Below, one piece after another: positions 1 through 7,978 of a stretch of 64,000 nucleotides of DNA. The position numbers were made by a program, and so were the translations under genes. The stretch covers positions 310,001 to 374,000 of the forward strand of contig NZ_JANGEY010000003.1 in the NCBI RefSeq assembly GCF_024451105.1. Reading direction: 5' to 3'. Every line of letters starts with the position of its first letter. Position 1 is the first letter of the stretch. Source of the DNA: Stutzerimonas stutzeri. Lineage in GTDB: Bacteria; Pseudomonadota; Gammaproteobacteria; Pseudomonadales; Pseudomonadaceae. The notes beneath the pieces were generated by a model. It searched no databases, was not told where the DNA came from, and saw nothing but the letters and a program-made list of their open reading frames with translations.

Positions 1-57
1 GCGCTGCTTCTGTTCCACGGTGCGGCCTTCGATCATGTGCATTTCGATGATGGGCAT
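1..57 (-). CDS. dmpI: 4-oxalocrotonate tautomerase, N-terminal fragment (cut by window edge)
   Basis: Only the first 19 codons are present; the rest lies left of the window. The reading begins Met-Pro-Ile-Ile-Glu-Met-His and continues into a Glu-Gly-Arg. The invariant Pro2 right after the start Met is the catalytic base of the 4-OT family, which isomerises 2-hydroxymuconate to 2-oxo-3-hexenedioate in the oxalocrotonate branch of meta-cleavage. It follows dmpH by 20 bases in the same direction, as expected for the last step-sharing gene of the lower phenol pathway. The family is normally about 62 residues. Identity is firm from Pro2 and context although most of the protein is unseen. Confidence 0.85.
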   Translation of the reverse strand, partial: MPIIEMHMIEGRTVEQKQR

Positions 58-77
58 GGCTGTATTCCTGATTGTTG

Positions 78-881
78 TTATTCGGTGAAGCGCATGGAAA
101 CCGAACCGAGTTCCTGGAAGCGCGCGACCACGCTGTCGCCCGGCTTGACCGGCACGGCCTCGGTGATCCCGCCGCTCATCACGAAGCTGCCGGCCGGCAG
201 GTTCTCGCCCAGTTCGGCGAGGATGTTCACCAGCATCGCCACCGCCTCGGCCGGGTGGCCGAGCACCGCGGCGCTGGCGCCCATGCCGACGATCTCGCCG
301 TTTTTCTCCATCACCACGCCGAGGGTGCGCAGGTCGAGGTCCTCGACGTAGCGCGGCCGGCCGCCGCCGACGAAGCGCGCCGAGGAGCCGTTGTCGGCGA
401 TCACGCTGGCCAGGTCGAACTTGAAGCCGGAGAAGCGCGAGTCGATGATCTCCACCGCCGGCAGCACGTAGTCGGTGGCGGCCAGCACGTCGGCCGCGGT
501 GCAGCCCGGCCCCTGCAGGGTTTCCTTCATCACGAAGGCCACTTCGCACTCGACGCGCGGGTGCACCAGGTCGCCGGTGGAGATCGCCGAGTTCTCCGGG
601 CGCGCCATGCGGTCGGTGAGGAAGCCGATGGACGGTACGCTGACGCCCATCTGCTGCATCTTCGCCTTGGAGGTCAGTCCGGCCTTCCAGCCGACCAGCT
701 TGTGGCCCTGGGCGATGAAGCGCCGGCGCAGCTCGCTCTGCACGGCGTAGCCGTCGGCGATGGTCATGTCCGGGTATTCGTCGGTGAGCTTGGGGATCGC
801 GTAGGCGCGGGTCTGCGCCCCTTCGACGCGCTCGCACAGGCGCACGATGTCCTCGCGGGACAGGGTCAGGTTGCTGCTCAT
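78..881 (-). CDS. dmpH: 4-oxalocrotonate decarboxylase
   Basis: A 267-residue protein of the hydratase/decarboxylase (FAH-like) family. It decarboxylates 2-oxo-3-hexenedioate to 2-oxopent-4-enoate and normally works in a complex with the hydratase DmpE. Family signatures visible are GWKAGLTS near residue 60, the acidic metal-site run VECEVAFV near 105, the VEIIDSR motif near 140 and DLRTLGVVMEKNGE near 180. The start ATG overlaps the dmpE stop in an ATGA arrangement, so the two are translationally coupled, consistent with a physical complex. It is distinguished from its paralogue dmpE by the EKNGEIVGMGA and AVLGHPAEAVA segments. The length is normal for the family. Confidence 0.93.
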   Translation of the reverse strand: MSSNLTLSREDIVRLCERVEGAQTRAYAIPKLTDEYPDMTIADGYAVQSELRRRFIAQGHKLVGWKAGLTSKAKMQQMGVSVPSIGFLTDRMARPENSAISTGDLVHPRVECEVAFVMKETLQGPGCTAADVLAATDYVLPAVEIIDSRFSGFKFDLASVIADNGSSARFVGGGRPRYVEDLDLRTLGVVMEKNGEIVGMGASAAVLGHPAEAVAMLVNILAELGENLPAGSFVMSGGITEAVPVKPGDSVVARFQELGSVSMRFTE

Positions 882-1675
882 GCTGCGCTCCTCCCGGAGA
901 ATTTCACCCGGCAGCTGCCGAGGCCGCCGACCGTGCACACCAGTTCGTCGCCATCGACGACCGGCACCAGCGCCGACTGCGAGCCGGAAAGGATCACCTC
1001 GCCGGCCTTGAAGGGGATGCCCAGCTCGCCGAGGGTGTTGGCCAGCCAGGCCACCGCGTTGGCCGGCGAGCCCTGCACCGCGGCGCCGACGCCGGTGGAG
1101 AAGATCTCGCCGTTCTTCTCCAGCACCATGCCGGCCAGGGTCAGGTCGAGCTTGCGCGGGTCGCCCTTGGTCTTGCCCAGCACGTACACGCCGCAGGAGG
1201 CGTTGTCGGCCACGGTGTCCTGGATCTTGATCTGCCAGTTGGTGATGCGCGAATCGACGATCTCGAAGCACGGCAGCACGTAGTCGGTGGCGCGGATCAC
1301 GTCCATCGCGGTGATGCCCGGGCCCTTGAGGTCGTGCTTGAGCACGAAGGCCAGCTCCGCCTCGGCCTTGGGCTGGATCAGCGCACCGAGGTCGATGGTG
1401 TCGCCCTCCTGGTAGACCATGCCCGAGGTGAGGATGCCGAAGTCCGGCTGGTAGACGCCGAGGAAATCCTGCACCGGCTTGCTGGTGGCGCCGATCTTCT
1501 TGCCGACCACCGTCTCCCCGGCCTCAAGGCGGCGGGCGACGAAGCGCTGCTGGATGCGGTAGGCGTCCTCGATGCTGATGTCCGGCTCGCGGCTCAGCAG
1601 CGGCGGCACCGCACGGCGGGCGACGAAGGCCTCGTACAGCTCGTCGCCGTATTGCTCGATCTTGTTGTTGTCCAT
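878..1675 (-). CDS. dmpE: 2-oxopent-4-enoate (2-hydroxypenta-2,4-dienoate) hydratase
   Basis: A 265-residue cytosolic enzyme that hydrates 2-hydroxypenta-2,4-dienoate to 4-hydroxy-2-oxovalerate in the meta-cleavage pathway. Characteristic stretches are VVGKKIGATSKPVQ around residues 56-70, the acidic metal-binding PKAEAELAFVL near 103-113, FEIVDSRITNW near 140 and GAAVQGSPANAVAWLAN near 200. It is a paralogue of the adjacent dmpH and overlaps its start by 4 bases. A gap of about 120 bases to dmpC upstream holds two hairpin repeats rather than a gene. The order C-E-H-I lacks the dmpD, dmpF and dmpG genes that intervene in the pVI150 dmp operon. Confidence 0.93.
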   Translation of the reverse strand: MDNNKIEQYGDELYEAFVARRAVPPLLSREPDISIEDAYRIQQRFVARRLEAGETVVGKKIGATSKPVQDFLGVYQPDFGILTSGMVYQEGDTIDLGALIQPKAEAELAFVLKHDLKGPGITAMDVIRATDYVLPCFEIVDSRITNWQIKIQDTVADNASCGVYVLGKTKGDPRKLDLTLAGMVLEKNGEIFSTGVGAAVQGSPANAVAWLANTLGELGIPFKAGEVILSGSQSALVPVVDGDELVCTVGGLGSCRVKFSGRSAA

Positions 1676-1705
1676 GTCGTTCTCACAGGCTTCGACGGGA
1701 TTACC

Positions 1706-1792
1706 CCCTCTCCCGCTGGCGGGAGAGGGCTGGGGACAGGGCTGCCGGTTTCCCTCACCCCTGGCCCCTCTCCCACACGTGGGCGAGGGGCG
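1706..1792. repeat. Paired hairpin repeat of the CCCTCTCCC/GGGAGAGGG type, inside the dmpC-dmpE gap
   Basis: The first hairpin has a perfect 11-bp stem (1706-1716 with 1719-1729) and a 2-base loop. A second, near-perfect one, based on cccctctccc and its complement, spans 1767-1792. The same sequence family recurs at 12443-12528 between dmpO and dmpN and singly at 45850-45870. It looks like a dispersed intergenic element. Within an operon it could act as an RNA-stabilising or attenuating structure; that role is inference. Confidence 0.7.
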
Positions 1793-1798
1793 GCAGAT

Positions 1799-3259
1799 TC
1801 ACAGCTTCACGCAGACGTTGCGCGTCTCGGTGTAGAACTCCAGCGAATGCACCCCGCCCTCGCGGCCGATGCCGGACTGCTTGGAGCCGCCGAACGGGGT
1901 GCGCAGGTCACGCAGGAACCAGCTGTTGATCCAGGTGATGCCCACCTCGACGCGCGCCGCCATGCGGTGGGCGCGGGCCAGGTCGTTGGTCCAGATGGTG
2001 GTGGACAGGCCGTAGACGTTGTCGTTGGCCAGCGCGACCACTTCGTTCTCGCTATCGAACGGACGGATGTGGCAACACGGACCGAAGATTTCCTCGCGCA
2101 CCACCGCCGCGTCGTCGGAGAGGCCGGTCCAGATGGTCGGCTGCACCCAGGAACCCTCGGCCAGCTCGCCGGGCATGTCCGGCACGCCGCCGCCGGTGAC
2201 CACGGTGGCGCCCTCTTCCACCGCCTTGCGGTAGTAGGACAGCACCTTGTCGCGGTGCTCCTGGCTGATCAGCGGGCCGTAGTTGGCGTTGTGGTCGTCC
2301 GGGCGGCCGAACTTCACCGCCTCGGCCTTGACCTTCAGCGCCTGCACGAAGCGCTCGAAGATCGGCCGCTCGACGTAGACGCGCTCGGTGCCCAGGCACA
2401 CCTGCCCGGAGTTGAGGAAGGCGGAGCGGAAGATACCGTCCACCGCCGCGTCGAAATCGGCGTCGGCGAACACGATGCCGGCGTTCTTGCCGCCCAGTTC
2501 GAAGGACACGTCACGCATGCCTTCCGAGGCGGCCTTCATGATCGCCGCGCCGGTGCGGGTCTCGCCGGTGAAGGTGATGGCGTTGACGCCCGGATGCTGG
2601 GTAAGGAACTCGCCGGCCGAATCCGGCCCGAAGCCGTGCACCACGTTGTAGACGCCCTTGGGGATGCCCACGGCGTTCATCACCTCGCCGAGCAGCGCGG
2701 CGGTCTGCGGCGACTCCTCGGACGGCTTGACGATCACGGTGTTGCCACAGGCCAGCGCCGGGCCGACCTTCCAGGTCATTAGCATGAACGGCGCGTTCCA
2801 CGGGCAGATCACGCCGATCACGCCCTTGGGCACGCGCAGCGAATAGTTGAGCGCGCCGCGACCGTCCGGGGTGGCCATCTGGAAGGATTCGCTGGGCACG
2901 TTCTTGATCACGTCGGCGAACACCTTGAAGTTCGCCGCGCCGCGCGGGATGAACACGTGCTTCTGGACGTGCGCAGGCTGGCCGGTGTCGGCCATCTCGG
3001 CCTCGACGAAGTCGTCGAAACGGCGGGTGATCTCGTTGGCCACGCCATACAGCAGCTCGACGCGCTGGTCGGTGGTCAGCCCGCCCCACTCGCCGTTGAG
3101 CGCGCCACGCGCGGCTTTGACCGCCGCATCCACCTCGGGACGGCCGGCTTCGCTGATCGAAGCGATCACGCGGTTGTCGAGCGGCGAACGCTTGTCGAAA
3201 CGCTTGCCGCTGGCGGCGGCGACGTACTCGCCGGCGATGAAGTTCTCAATCTTGCGCAT
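1799..3259 (-). CDS. dmpC: 2-hydroxymuconic semialdehyde dehydrogenase
   Basis: A 486-residue NAD-dependent aldehyde dehydrogenase that oxidises the ring-cleavage product 2-hydroxymuconic semialdehyde to 2-hydroxymuconate (4-oxalocrotonate enol). ALDH signatures are present: CPWNAPFMLMTWK near residue 152, the glycine motif FTGETRTGAAI near 230, the active-site Glu in SFELGGKNAGI near 253, and the catalytic Cys in FLNSGQVCLGTE near 287. The C-terminal PFGGSKQSGIGREGG is intact. I chose ATG 3259, which has GGAG five bases upstream; an in-frame GTG two codons earlier overlaps that ribosome site. It is the first gene of the dmpC-E-H-I unit and has its own upstream region with an ATAC-N7-GTAT site, separate from the sigma-54 promoter of the phenol hydroxylase genes. 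Confidence 0.93.
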   Translation of the reverse strand: MRKIENFIAGEYVAAASGKRFDKRSPLDNRVIASISEAGRPEVDAAVKAARGALNGEWGGLTTDQRVELLYGVANEITRRFDDFVEAEMADTGQPAHVQKHVFIPRGAANFKVFADVIKNVPSESFQMATPDGRGALNYSLRVPKGVIGVICPWNAPFMLMTWKVGPALACGNTVIVKPSEESPQTAALLGEVMNAVGIPKGVYNVVHGFGPDSAGEFLTQHPGVNAITFTGETRTGAAIMKAASEGMRDVSFELGGKNAGIVFADADFDAAVDGIFRSAFLNSGQVCLGTERVYVERPIFERFVQALKVKAEAVKFGRPDDHNANYGPLISQEHRDKVLSYYRKAVEEGATVVTGGGVPDMPGELAEGSWVQPTIWTGLSDDAAVVREEIFGPCCHIRPFDSENEVVALANDNVYGLSTTIWTNDLARAHRMAARVEVGITWINSWFLRDLRTPFGGSKQSGIGREGGVHSLEFYTETRNVCVKL

Positions 3260-3775
3260 GGTCACTCCGCGTTGTTGTTCTAGGGGTGGCCGGCCGCCGC
3301 GACCGGGGTGGTGGTCAGGGGGCTGGGCCTTGGGAGTGAGGATAGGGAGAGGGGGTGATACCGGCTAATACTTTGTTTCTTCTTTCTGGATACCCTGTAG
3401 GTATCGAGATTTGCGTATCAGCCACTGGTCAAAACGGCCTTGAACCGCTCAAAATCGGGCCTACGCATACGGCACCGGGTTGGTGCTGCCATATTCGAAA
3501 CAAGGAGTGATTCGCCGTGCCCCTGCAAAACCGTGTTTATCTCTATGTTCATCCCAGCCATGTGCCGTCAAGAGAATGGCCGCTGGATGGGCAATGAGGA
3601 GCTTCCGCACATCTTTGGTAAGAAAAAACGAACAAAATTTCCAAAACCTTGTCGCTAATAAGATATTTGCGCAAAAATAACAACCTCAAGCAGAAACCCT
3701 TACCCCTACAGCACATAGCTAATCAAATAATCAGACCAAATAATATGGCGATGAATTTTATCAGGACTCCTAGTA
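3260..3775. other. Intergenic region between dmpC and the AT-rich island
   Basis: About 515 bases without a recognised gene. The dmpC-proximal half is GC-rich and holds the leader and the BenM-type palindrome at 3389-3405. From about 3600 rightwards the sequence turns visibly AT-rich, marking the left edge of the NYN-NACHT segment. Short reading frames at 3440-3680 have no recognisable motif and no good ribosome site. No insertion sequence ends or tRNA fragment were seen at the transition. Confidence 0.6.
3389..3405 (-). promoter_or_regulatory. Putative LysR (CatR/BenM-type) binding site upstream of dmpC
   Basis: GATACCCTGTAGGTATC is a perfect 6-bp inverted repeat with a 5-base centre, and fits the ATAC-N7-GTAT consensus known for BenM/CatM regulators. 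It lies about 130 bases upstream of the dmpC start. A second, degenerate pair of ATAC half-sites (3354-3371) lies between it and dmpC, as in multi-site BenM promoters. The same core precedes the LysR gene at 26.5 kb. Regulation is inferred from the sequence only. Confidence 0.5.
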
Positions 3776-4423
3776 ATGAGCTTGGCAATTGAGGTTACAG
3801 TCTTAGTCGATTGGAAAGCACAAATGCATAACTGCCGCGCAGACAGAATTTCGGATAAAACTGAGCAGGCAGAAAAAACTCTTCAAAAATGCGCCAATGT
3901 GCTAGCCAAGGCGTTAAATAAAATTAATAGCAACGCTAGGTACAAGGTGAGCCTCAGGCTATATCATGGCTGGAGCAAAGGGTACGAATGGACGGAAAAC
4001 AAGAAAGCAATTATTGCGGCAATAGCTAAAACAGATTTTTCAGCCCTATCGATCCGCCCTAATGTTATTATAAATCCAGAAATCGGATATGGTGATCTAC
4101 TAATAACGGGGCTCCAAAAAAGAATCTCAAAGTCTCGAAACATACATTTGCCCGGAACTCTCAGGGACCGAGGAGACAATGGCTTGGCAGAGAAGATGGT
4201 AGACACAGCCTTAGCCTCGGATCTATTAAGCCTTGCCTTCAATCACCCTAAGGATTGGTCTATAGTTTTAGCCGAAGATGATGATCTTGTTCCGCCACTA
4301 TTCACAGCTGAAGCACTGAAAGATGCTCATGGCGGAAAAGTATATTTGCTGAGAAAAAGAAAAGTCCCTCGAAGCAAAGTTATTTTGGATGACATAATTA
4401 TAGAGGATGCATGGAATGATTGA
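3776..4423 (+). CDS. NYN/PIN-like ribonuclease-domain protein, partner of the NACHT NTPase
   Basis: A 215-residue protein with the acidic-residue layout of NYN (PIN-fold) nucleases: VLVDW with Asp12 on the first strand, the helix motif MVDTALASDLL with Asp143 and Asp149, and a following strand IVLAEDDDLVPPL with the acidic run 167-170, comparable to the family's SGDxDF element. No signal peptide or membrane segment is seen. It is predicted to be a metal-dependent RNase, but the substrate is unknown. AGGA lies nine bases before the ATG. The stop overlaps the next gene's start region, so the two are translationally coupled. Base composition and codon use are AT-rich, unlike all flanking genes, indicating horizontal acquisition. 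Assignment to NYN rests on motif reading, not a profile search. Confidence 0.7.
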   Translation: MSLAIEVTVLVDWKAQMHNCRADRISDKTEQAEKTLQKCANVLAKALNKINSNARYKVSLRLYHGWSKGYEWTENKKAIIAAIAKTDFSALSIRPNVIINPEIGYGDLLITGLQKRISKSRNIHLPGTLRDRGDNGLAEKMVDTALASDLLSLAFNHPKDWSIVLAEDDDLVPPLFTAEALKDAHGGKVYLLRKRKVPRSKVILDDIIIEDAWND

Positions 4424-6641
4424 AAAAGATACTCTACTGAGCGATCTTGCCTTATTTTCTGACCTTGGCGTTGCCCCCCCAAAAGCGATCGAGGACGGAG
4501 AAAATTTTGCCATCCTGATGACCAGGAATGGAAGCAAGACCACATTAACATTTACTCCCGGCGGAATCATATTTGAAAAGTCGGAAGACAATGACGAAAT
4601 AAGGCACGCCACTTACAAGGCTTTACTTGCATCTGAAAATTTTGGCAGACTCCGTGACTGGGCTAACGTCCAGGCCTGCGTACTAAGCGAAGAAATGAGT
4701 TCTAAGCCACAGCCAATACCTGTGACTGGTTTTGTGTACTCTCAAAACAACGTCATGGATATCGACGACGTAGATAACTTGATTGATGCTGAACGCCCAG
4801 AGAAAAATGCAAAGCTCTTCCTTATAGACGGTCCTGCTGGCGTAGGAAAAACAGAATTTATTAAGCAGCTTTCCTTGCGGCGAGCAAGAAATTTCATAAA
4901 AAACCAAAAGCCTTTGATTCTTCATGTTCAAAGTCGTGGAAGGGTGCTTACATTCCTGCAAGACCTTATTGCATTCAGCTTGCAGACATTAAGACTACGC
5001 ATTACCTTTGACCAAGTCCCAGTTCTCGTCAGAAATGGGCTTGTTACAATTGCAGTTGACGGATTCGATGAGCTTGGTGACCCTTCTGGATATGAGACTG
5101 CATGGGCTCAAGTAGGAGATCTAATCACGCAAGTAAGGGGAGATGGAGCTCTGATTTTGGCTGGAAGAGAAACATTTATCGGCAGGGACAGGCTAATTCG
5201 AGATATCAAAGCACTAAACATCTCAGACGATATAGACTCATTAACCCTCCAGCCTCCCACGCCACATGCCGCCAAAATATGGCTCAAGCAGCAAGGGTGG
5301 TCGGAAGAGAGGCTTTGCGATGCTCAAGAACTGCTACAGGATGAATCATTTGCATTAAGGCCAATATTCCTTAGCCATCTTGGGAATTATGAGTCAGATG
5401 AAAAGCTAGCAGAAACCGGCGCAACAATATCAAGTTTGATTGAGATTATGGTTTCACGGGAAGCAAAGAAATTTGGTGGCGCCGTAGAATCCACTCTATC
5501 TGAAGGGCAACGGAAAAATTTTGTATTTGGCTTTCTTGGAGAAATAGCTAGAGACATGGCTGACAACCAAAGCGAGTCAGCTGATGAAATAGTAATAAAG
5601 TGGGCAGCTGAGGCAGCTTTGGAGGAGCAGCATCCTGATGCTCCGTCGGAAATCAGCAGAATCCTACAAAACCGAGCTTTAGTCATGGCTTTTCTTGCTC
5701 CCGATGAACGCCTTAGACATAGGAAATTCTCTCACTCGCAAATTCAAAACTACTTTCTCGGACTAGAGACGGTCTCCCTGATAAGGAAAAAAGAGATCCC
5801 AAAGTTCTTGCGAAGAAACCTTCTCGGCGGAGATTTTCTGGTGACTTTCGCTGACGTCATAGATAGCTATGCATCAGAAAAAAAAGAAGAGCTCCTAGAC
5901 TTTATGTCCAGCGGCAAAGAGCTACTAAAAAACTACCACGGAACTGATAGAGGTGCACGAAACCTTTCTGCACTACTTATTTGCTGCGCCCCATTTGGCG
6001 ACATGCTTGACGACTATACACTGGAAAATCAGCAAGTTGATGACGCCTTGATCAGAGGCATTGCAAGCAAATTCAAGCTTCACAGCTGCACAATAAACCA
6101 ACTGGACATACGCGATTCCGATACGACAAATATAATATTTAATAAGTGCGAAGTTATCGGATTGCTAATAAACTCAAAATCAAAAGTGAGCGCAGGAATT
6201 GCCCCATCATACATACAACTTGAAACCGAAAGTGGTGATGGCGTACGCTTGATTTCCGACCAAGAAGAAATACAGAAGACATTAACATCCCTCTCTCCAC
6301 TAGCCTCATCCAATAGTAGCAGCCATGAATCAGAGCCGCATTTGAATCATGAAATATTCTCGCTTTTGGATAGAGCGGTTCGATACAGGGGATACTGGTT
6401 CAGGGATGACACTGACGACGTCCTAGGGAGAAAAATAATAAGCGATGACTTATGGCCGACCCTTTCAGAGCTTCTCTTGAAGCACGATTTCTTACGAAAA
6501 GAGGAACGCGCCGCATCAGGCAGACCATCTCTTTTTTACCACATAAAAAGACCGCAAGCACTGCAAAAAATCAACACATGCGAAGAAACTGCAGACCTTT
6601 ATGTAGACATAATTGCAAGTATTGACAAAATAAAATGTTGA
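4416..6641 (+). CDS. NACHT-type STAND NTPase, putative defence protein
   Basis: A 741-residue protein. Walker A is GPAGVGKT (139-146), Walker B with the NACHT-typical acidic extension is VDGFDEL (214-220), and a sensor-like LILAGRE lies at about 246-252. Before the NTPase is an N-terminal region of about 130 residues with no recognised effector fold; after it come a helical region, a short pentapeptide-like stretch near 553-585 and a winged-helix-like C-terminus near 678-715. I chose ATG 4416, which has AGAGG nine bases upstream; ATG 4407 directly abuts that site. Bacterial NACHT proteins are known antiphage sensors that usually carry a fused effector; here the nuclease is a separate, overlapping upstream gene. 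Codon use is AT-rich. Confidence 0.8.
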   Translation: MIEKDTLLSDLALFSDLGVAPPKAIEDGENFAILMTRNGSKTTLTFTPGGIIFEKSEDNDEIRHATYKALLASENFGRLRDWANVQACVLSEEMSSKPQPIPVTGFVYSQNNVMDIDDVDNLIDAERPEKNAKLFLIDGPAGVGKTEFIKQLSLRRARNFIKNQKPLILHVQSRGRVLTFLQDLIAFSLQTLRLRITFDQVPVLVRNGLVTIAVDGFDELGDPSGYETAWAQVGDLITQVRGDGALILAGRETFIGRDRLIRDIKALNISDDIDSLTLQPPTPHAAKIWLKQQGWSEERLCDAQELLQDESFALRPIFLSHLGNYESDEKLAETGATISSLIEIMVSREAKKFGGAVESTLSEGQRKNFVFGFLGEIARDMADNQSESADEIVIKWAAEAALEEQHPDAPSEISRILQNRALVMAFLAPDERLRHRKFSHSQIQNYFLGLETVSLIRKKEIPKFLRRNLLGGDFLVTFADVIDSYASEKKEELLDFMSSGKELLKNYHGTDRGARNLSALLICCAPFGDMLDDYTLENQQVDDALIRGIASKFKLHSCTINQLDIRDSDTTNIIFNKCEVIGLLINSKSKVSAGIAPSYIQLETESGDGVRLISDQEEIQKTLTSLSPLASSNSSSHESEPHLNHEIFSLLDRAVRYRGYWFRDDTDDVLGRKIISDDLWPTLSELLLKHDFLRKEERAASGRPSLFYHIKRPQALQKINTCEETADLYVDIIASIDKIKC

Positions 6642-6651
6642 AGTTGAGATC

Positions 6652-6679
6652 GGCCTAGAGAACACCTTTTCTCTAGGCC
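6652..6679 (+). terminator. Hairpin terminator after the NACHT gene
   Basis: A perfect 11-bp stem (GGCCTAGAGAA with its complement) and a six-base loop start ten bases after the stop codon. No strong T tract follows, so termination may be partial or bidirectional. It closes the two-gene NYN-NACHT unit. Confidence 0.6.
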
Positions 6680-6859
6680 TCTTGCCCAGCTACCATTGCA
6701 ATCCAGTCATGTATACAAGCAGAGGAAAAGGGAACAGATGTATTTTCTAGACTATTGAGTGAGCACACTCCGTCAGGTAAATCACACGCCGCCACTTCCC
6801 AACCGGCTAGGTCGCGGCACGGTGAGCCTTGATCAAGGCGACTACCATGATCTTATCCG

Positions 6860-6890
6860 GCGCTGTGCTGCCCCACGTGTAGCACAGCGC
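6860..6890 (+). promoter_or_regulatory. Hairpin in the leader of the hydrolase gene
   Basis: A perfect 10-bp stem, gcgctgtgct with its complement, and an 11-base loop end 25 bases before the hydrolase ATG. It could be an attenuator or the remnant of an older terminator. Function unknown. Confidence 0.4.
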
Positions 6891-6915
6891 TTGAAAGGTA
6901 TGACGAGGATCCAGT

Positions 6916-7644
6916 ATGGGCGTCGAAACCCCTTTATCGAACGGGACAGGAGGCACATCGGCCACCGCCCCTCCGCCCTCGTCTTTCCCAAGCCAGTCTC
7001 CACGGTCTGCACCAATTTGGAACCTCCGGACGGTGGCCCTCTTCATTGGCGGCGCGGGCGACAAGAAGTCCTATTATCTCGCCGGCCCCTACCGCAACAT
7101 CACCTACGCGCTGGACGCCTTCGACCAGCGCATCGAGGAGGTCGGGCAGCTGGACGGCTATCAGTCGCTCTACCTCGGCTATCACGAGGTATGGAGCGCG
7201 TCGGCCATCGGCCGGCTGCTGGCGGCCGAGGTGCATGACAAGAGCACGCCCATCTATATCGTCGGCCACAGCCTCGGTGCCTGGAGCGGCGCGCATCTGT
7301 CGCAGCGGCTAACCGAGTGGGGCTATCGGGTGGAGATGCTGGTGACCCTGGACCCGGTGGGTTCGGGGCTGCTGGTGCGGCTGGGCTCGCGGATTCCCTA
7401 CCACCGGCCGGCGCCGCACTGCCACTGCTGGATCAACGTGCGCGCCGAGCCGGGGCGGTCGAACGCTTCCGATCTGGTGGCGCAGCTCGGGCGCAAGTGG
7501 CATGTCGCCGGCGAGCCGGACATCGACGAAGCGATGGACACCAATCACGCCAATGCCTGGGCGCTGTTCTGCAATCCGCTGCACGATGGCCGCTCGGCCG
7601 CCGACTGCATGTTCGAGTCGATTGTCGGCCTGTTGCGCGGCTGA
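6916..7644 (+). CDS. Alpha/beta hydrolase-fold protein of unknown substrate
   Basis: A 242-residue protein. The nucleophile elbow is GHSLG with Ser119, the likely acid is Asp146 in VTLDPVG, and His211 in TNHANAW is a plausible third member, giving a lipase-like triad. The conserved start of the domain, LFIGGAGDKKSYY, begins near residue 42; the first 35 residues are Ser/Pro/Gly-rich and low complexity. GAGG lies seven bases before the ATG. Composition has returned to GC-rich. It is not the missing pathway hydrolase DmpD: the lengths are unlike and none of the meta-cleavage hydrolase signatures around the nucleophile are present. Similar lipase-fold proteins occur near secretion-system or phage effector genes, but no such partner is present here. 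Confidence 0.6.
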   Translation: MGVETPLSNGTGGTSATAPPPSSFPSQSPRSAPIWNLRTVALFIGGAGDKKSYYLAGPYRNITYALDAFDQRIEEVGQLDGYQSLYLGYHEVWSASAIGRLLAAEVHDKSTPIYIVGHSLGAWSGAHLSQRLTEWGYRVEMLVTLDPVGSGLLVRLGSRIPYHRPAPHCHCWINVRAEPGRSNASDLVAQLGRKWHVAGEPDIDEAMDTNHANAWALFCNPLHDGRSAADCMFESIVGLLRG

Positions 7645-7708
7645 TCGCGGCTATACGGTTCACCGGAAAAGCAATTCCCGGCTTCGAACGTGGCTCCACG
7701 CACACTTG

Positions 7709-7733
7709 TGCTAGGGAAAATATTTCCCTAGCA
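7709..7733 (+). promoter_or_regulatory. Palindromic operator upstream of the DUF4160/DUF2442 pair
   Basis: Perfect 11-bp arms (TGCTAGGGAAA and complement) separated by ATA, ending eight bases before the DUF4160 start codon. The position and symmetry are typical of toxin-antitoxin autorepression sites; the DUF2442 partner has a helix-turn-helix-like C-terminus that could bind it. The downstream arm may also interfere with ribosome access. Confidence 0.6.
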
Positions 7734-7741
7734 TTCAAGGC

Positions 7742-7975
7742 ATGGCCACCATACACAGCGACCGTAACTGGAAGATCAAGATCTACCCGGACGACCACGC
7801 GCCGCCGCACTTCCATGTGCAAACGCCCGACGGCGAGTCGCTGGTGGAGATCGACGGGCTCAAGGTGCTCGGCAAAGGCGCCGAGCCCAAGGCCCTCAAG
7901 GCAGCCCTGGCGTGGGCGGCGCAGCATACCGCTGAGCTGCAGCAGGTATGGGACGAGCAGAACCGGAGGAACTAG
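7742..7975 (+). CDS. DUF4160 family protein (putative toxin of a type II-like pair)
   Basis: A 77-residue protein with the DUF4160 hallmark DHAPPHFHV near residues 18-26, rich in His and Pro, and an EIDGLKVL strand. DUF4160 genes are commonly paired with DUF2442 genes and are predicted toxin-antitoxin partners; the biochemical activity has not been established to my knowledge. The next gene starts four bases after its stop, so they form one operon behind the palindromic site at 7709-7733. Full length for the family. Confidence 0.75.
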   Translation: MATIHSDRNWKIKIYPDDHAPPHFHVQTPDGESLVEIDGLKVLGKGAEPKALKAALAWAAQHTAELQQVWDEQNRRN

Positions 7976-7978
7976 ACC

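Noticed and set aside
3440-3680. Short frames at the left edge of the AT-rich segment
   Set aside because: No motif and no ribosome site; no transposase or integrase remnant could be recognised.
6759-7238. Plus-strand frame overlapping the hydrolase gene start
   Set aside because: It overlaps the GHSLG gene in another frame and translates to Arg/Pro/His-rich sequence; its first part lies in the intergenic hairpin region.
6916-7644. Hydrolase considered as the missing DmpD (2-hydroxymuconic semialdehyde hydrolase)
   Set aside because: The nucleophile context (GHSLGAWSGAHLS) and the rest of the sequence do not match meta-cleavage hydrolases, and the strand is opposite to the dmp genes.
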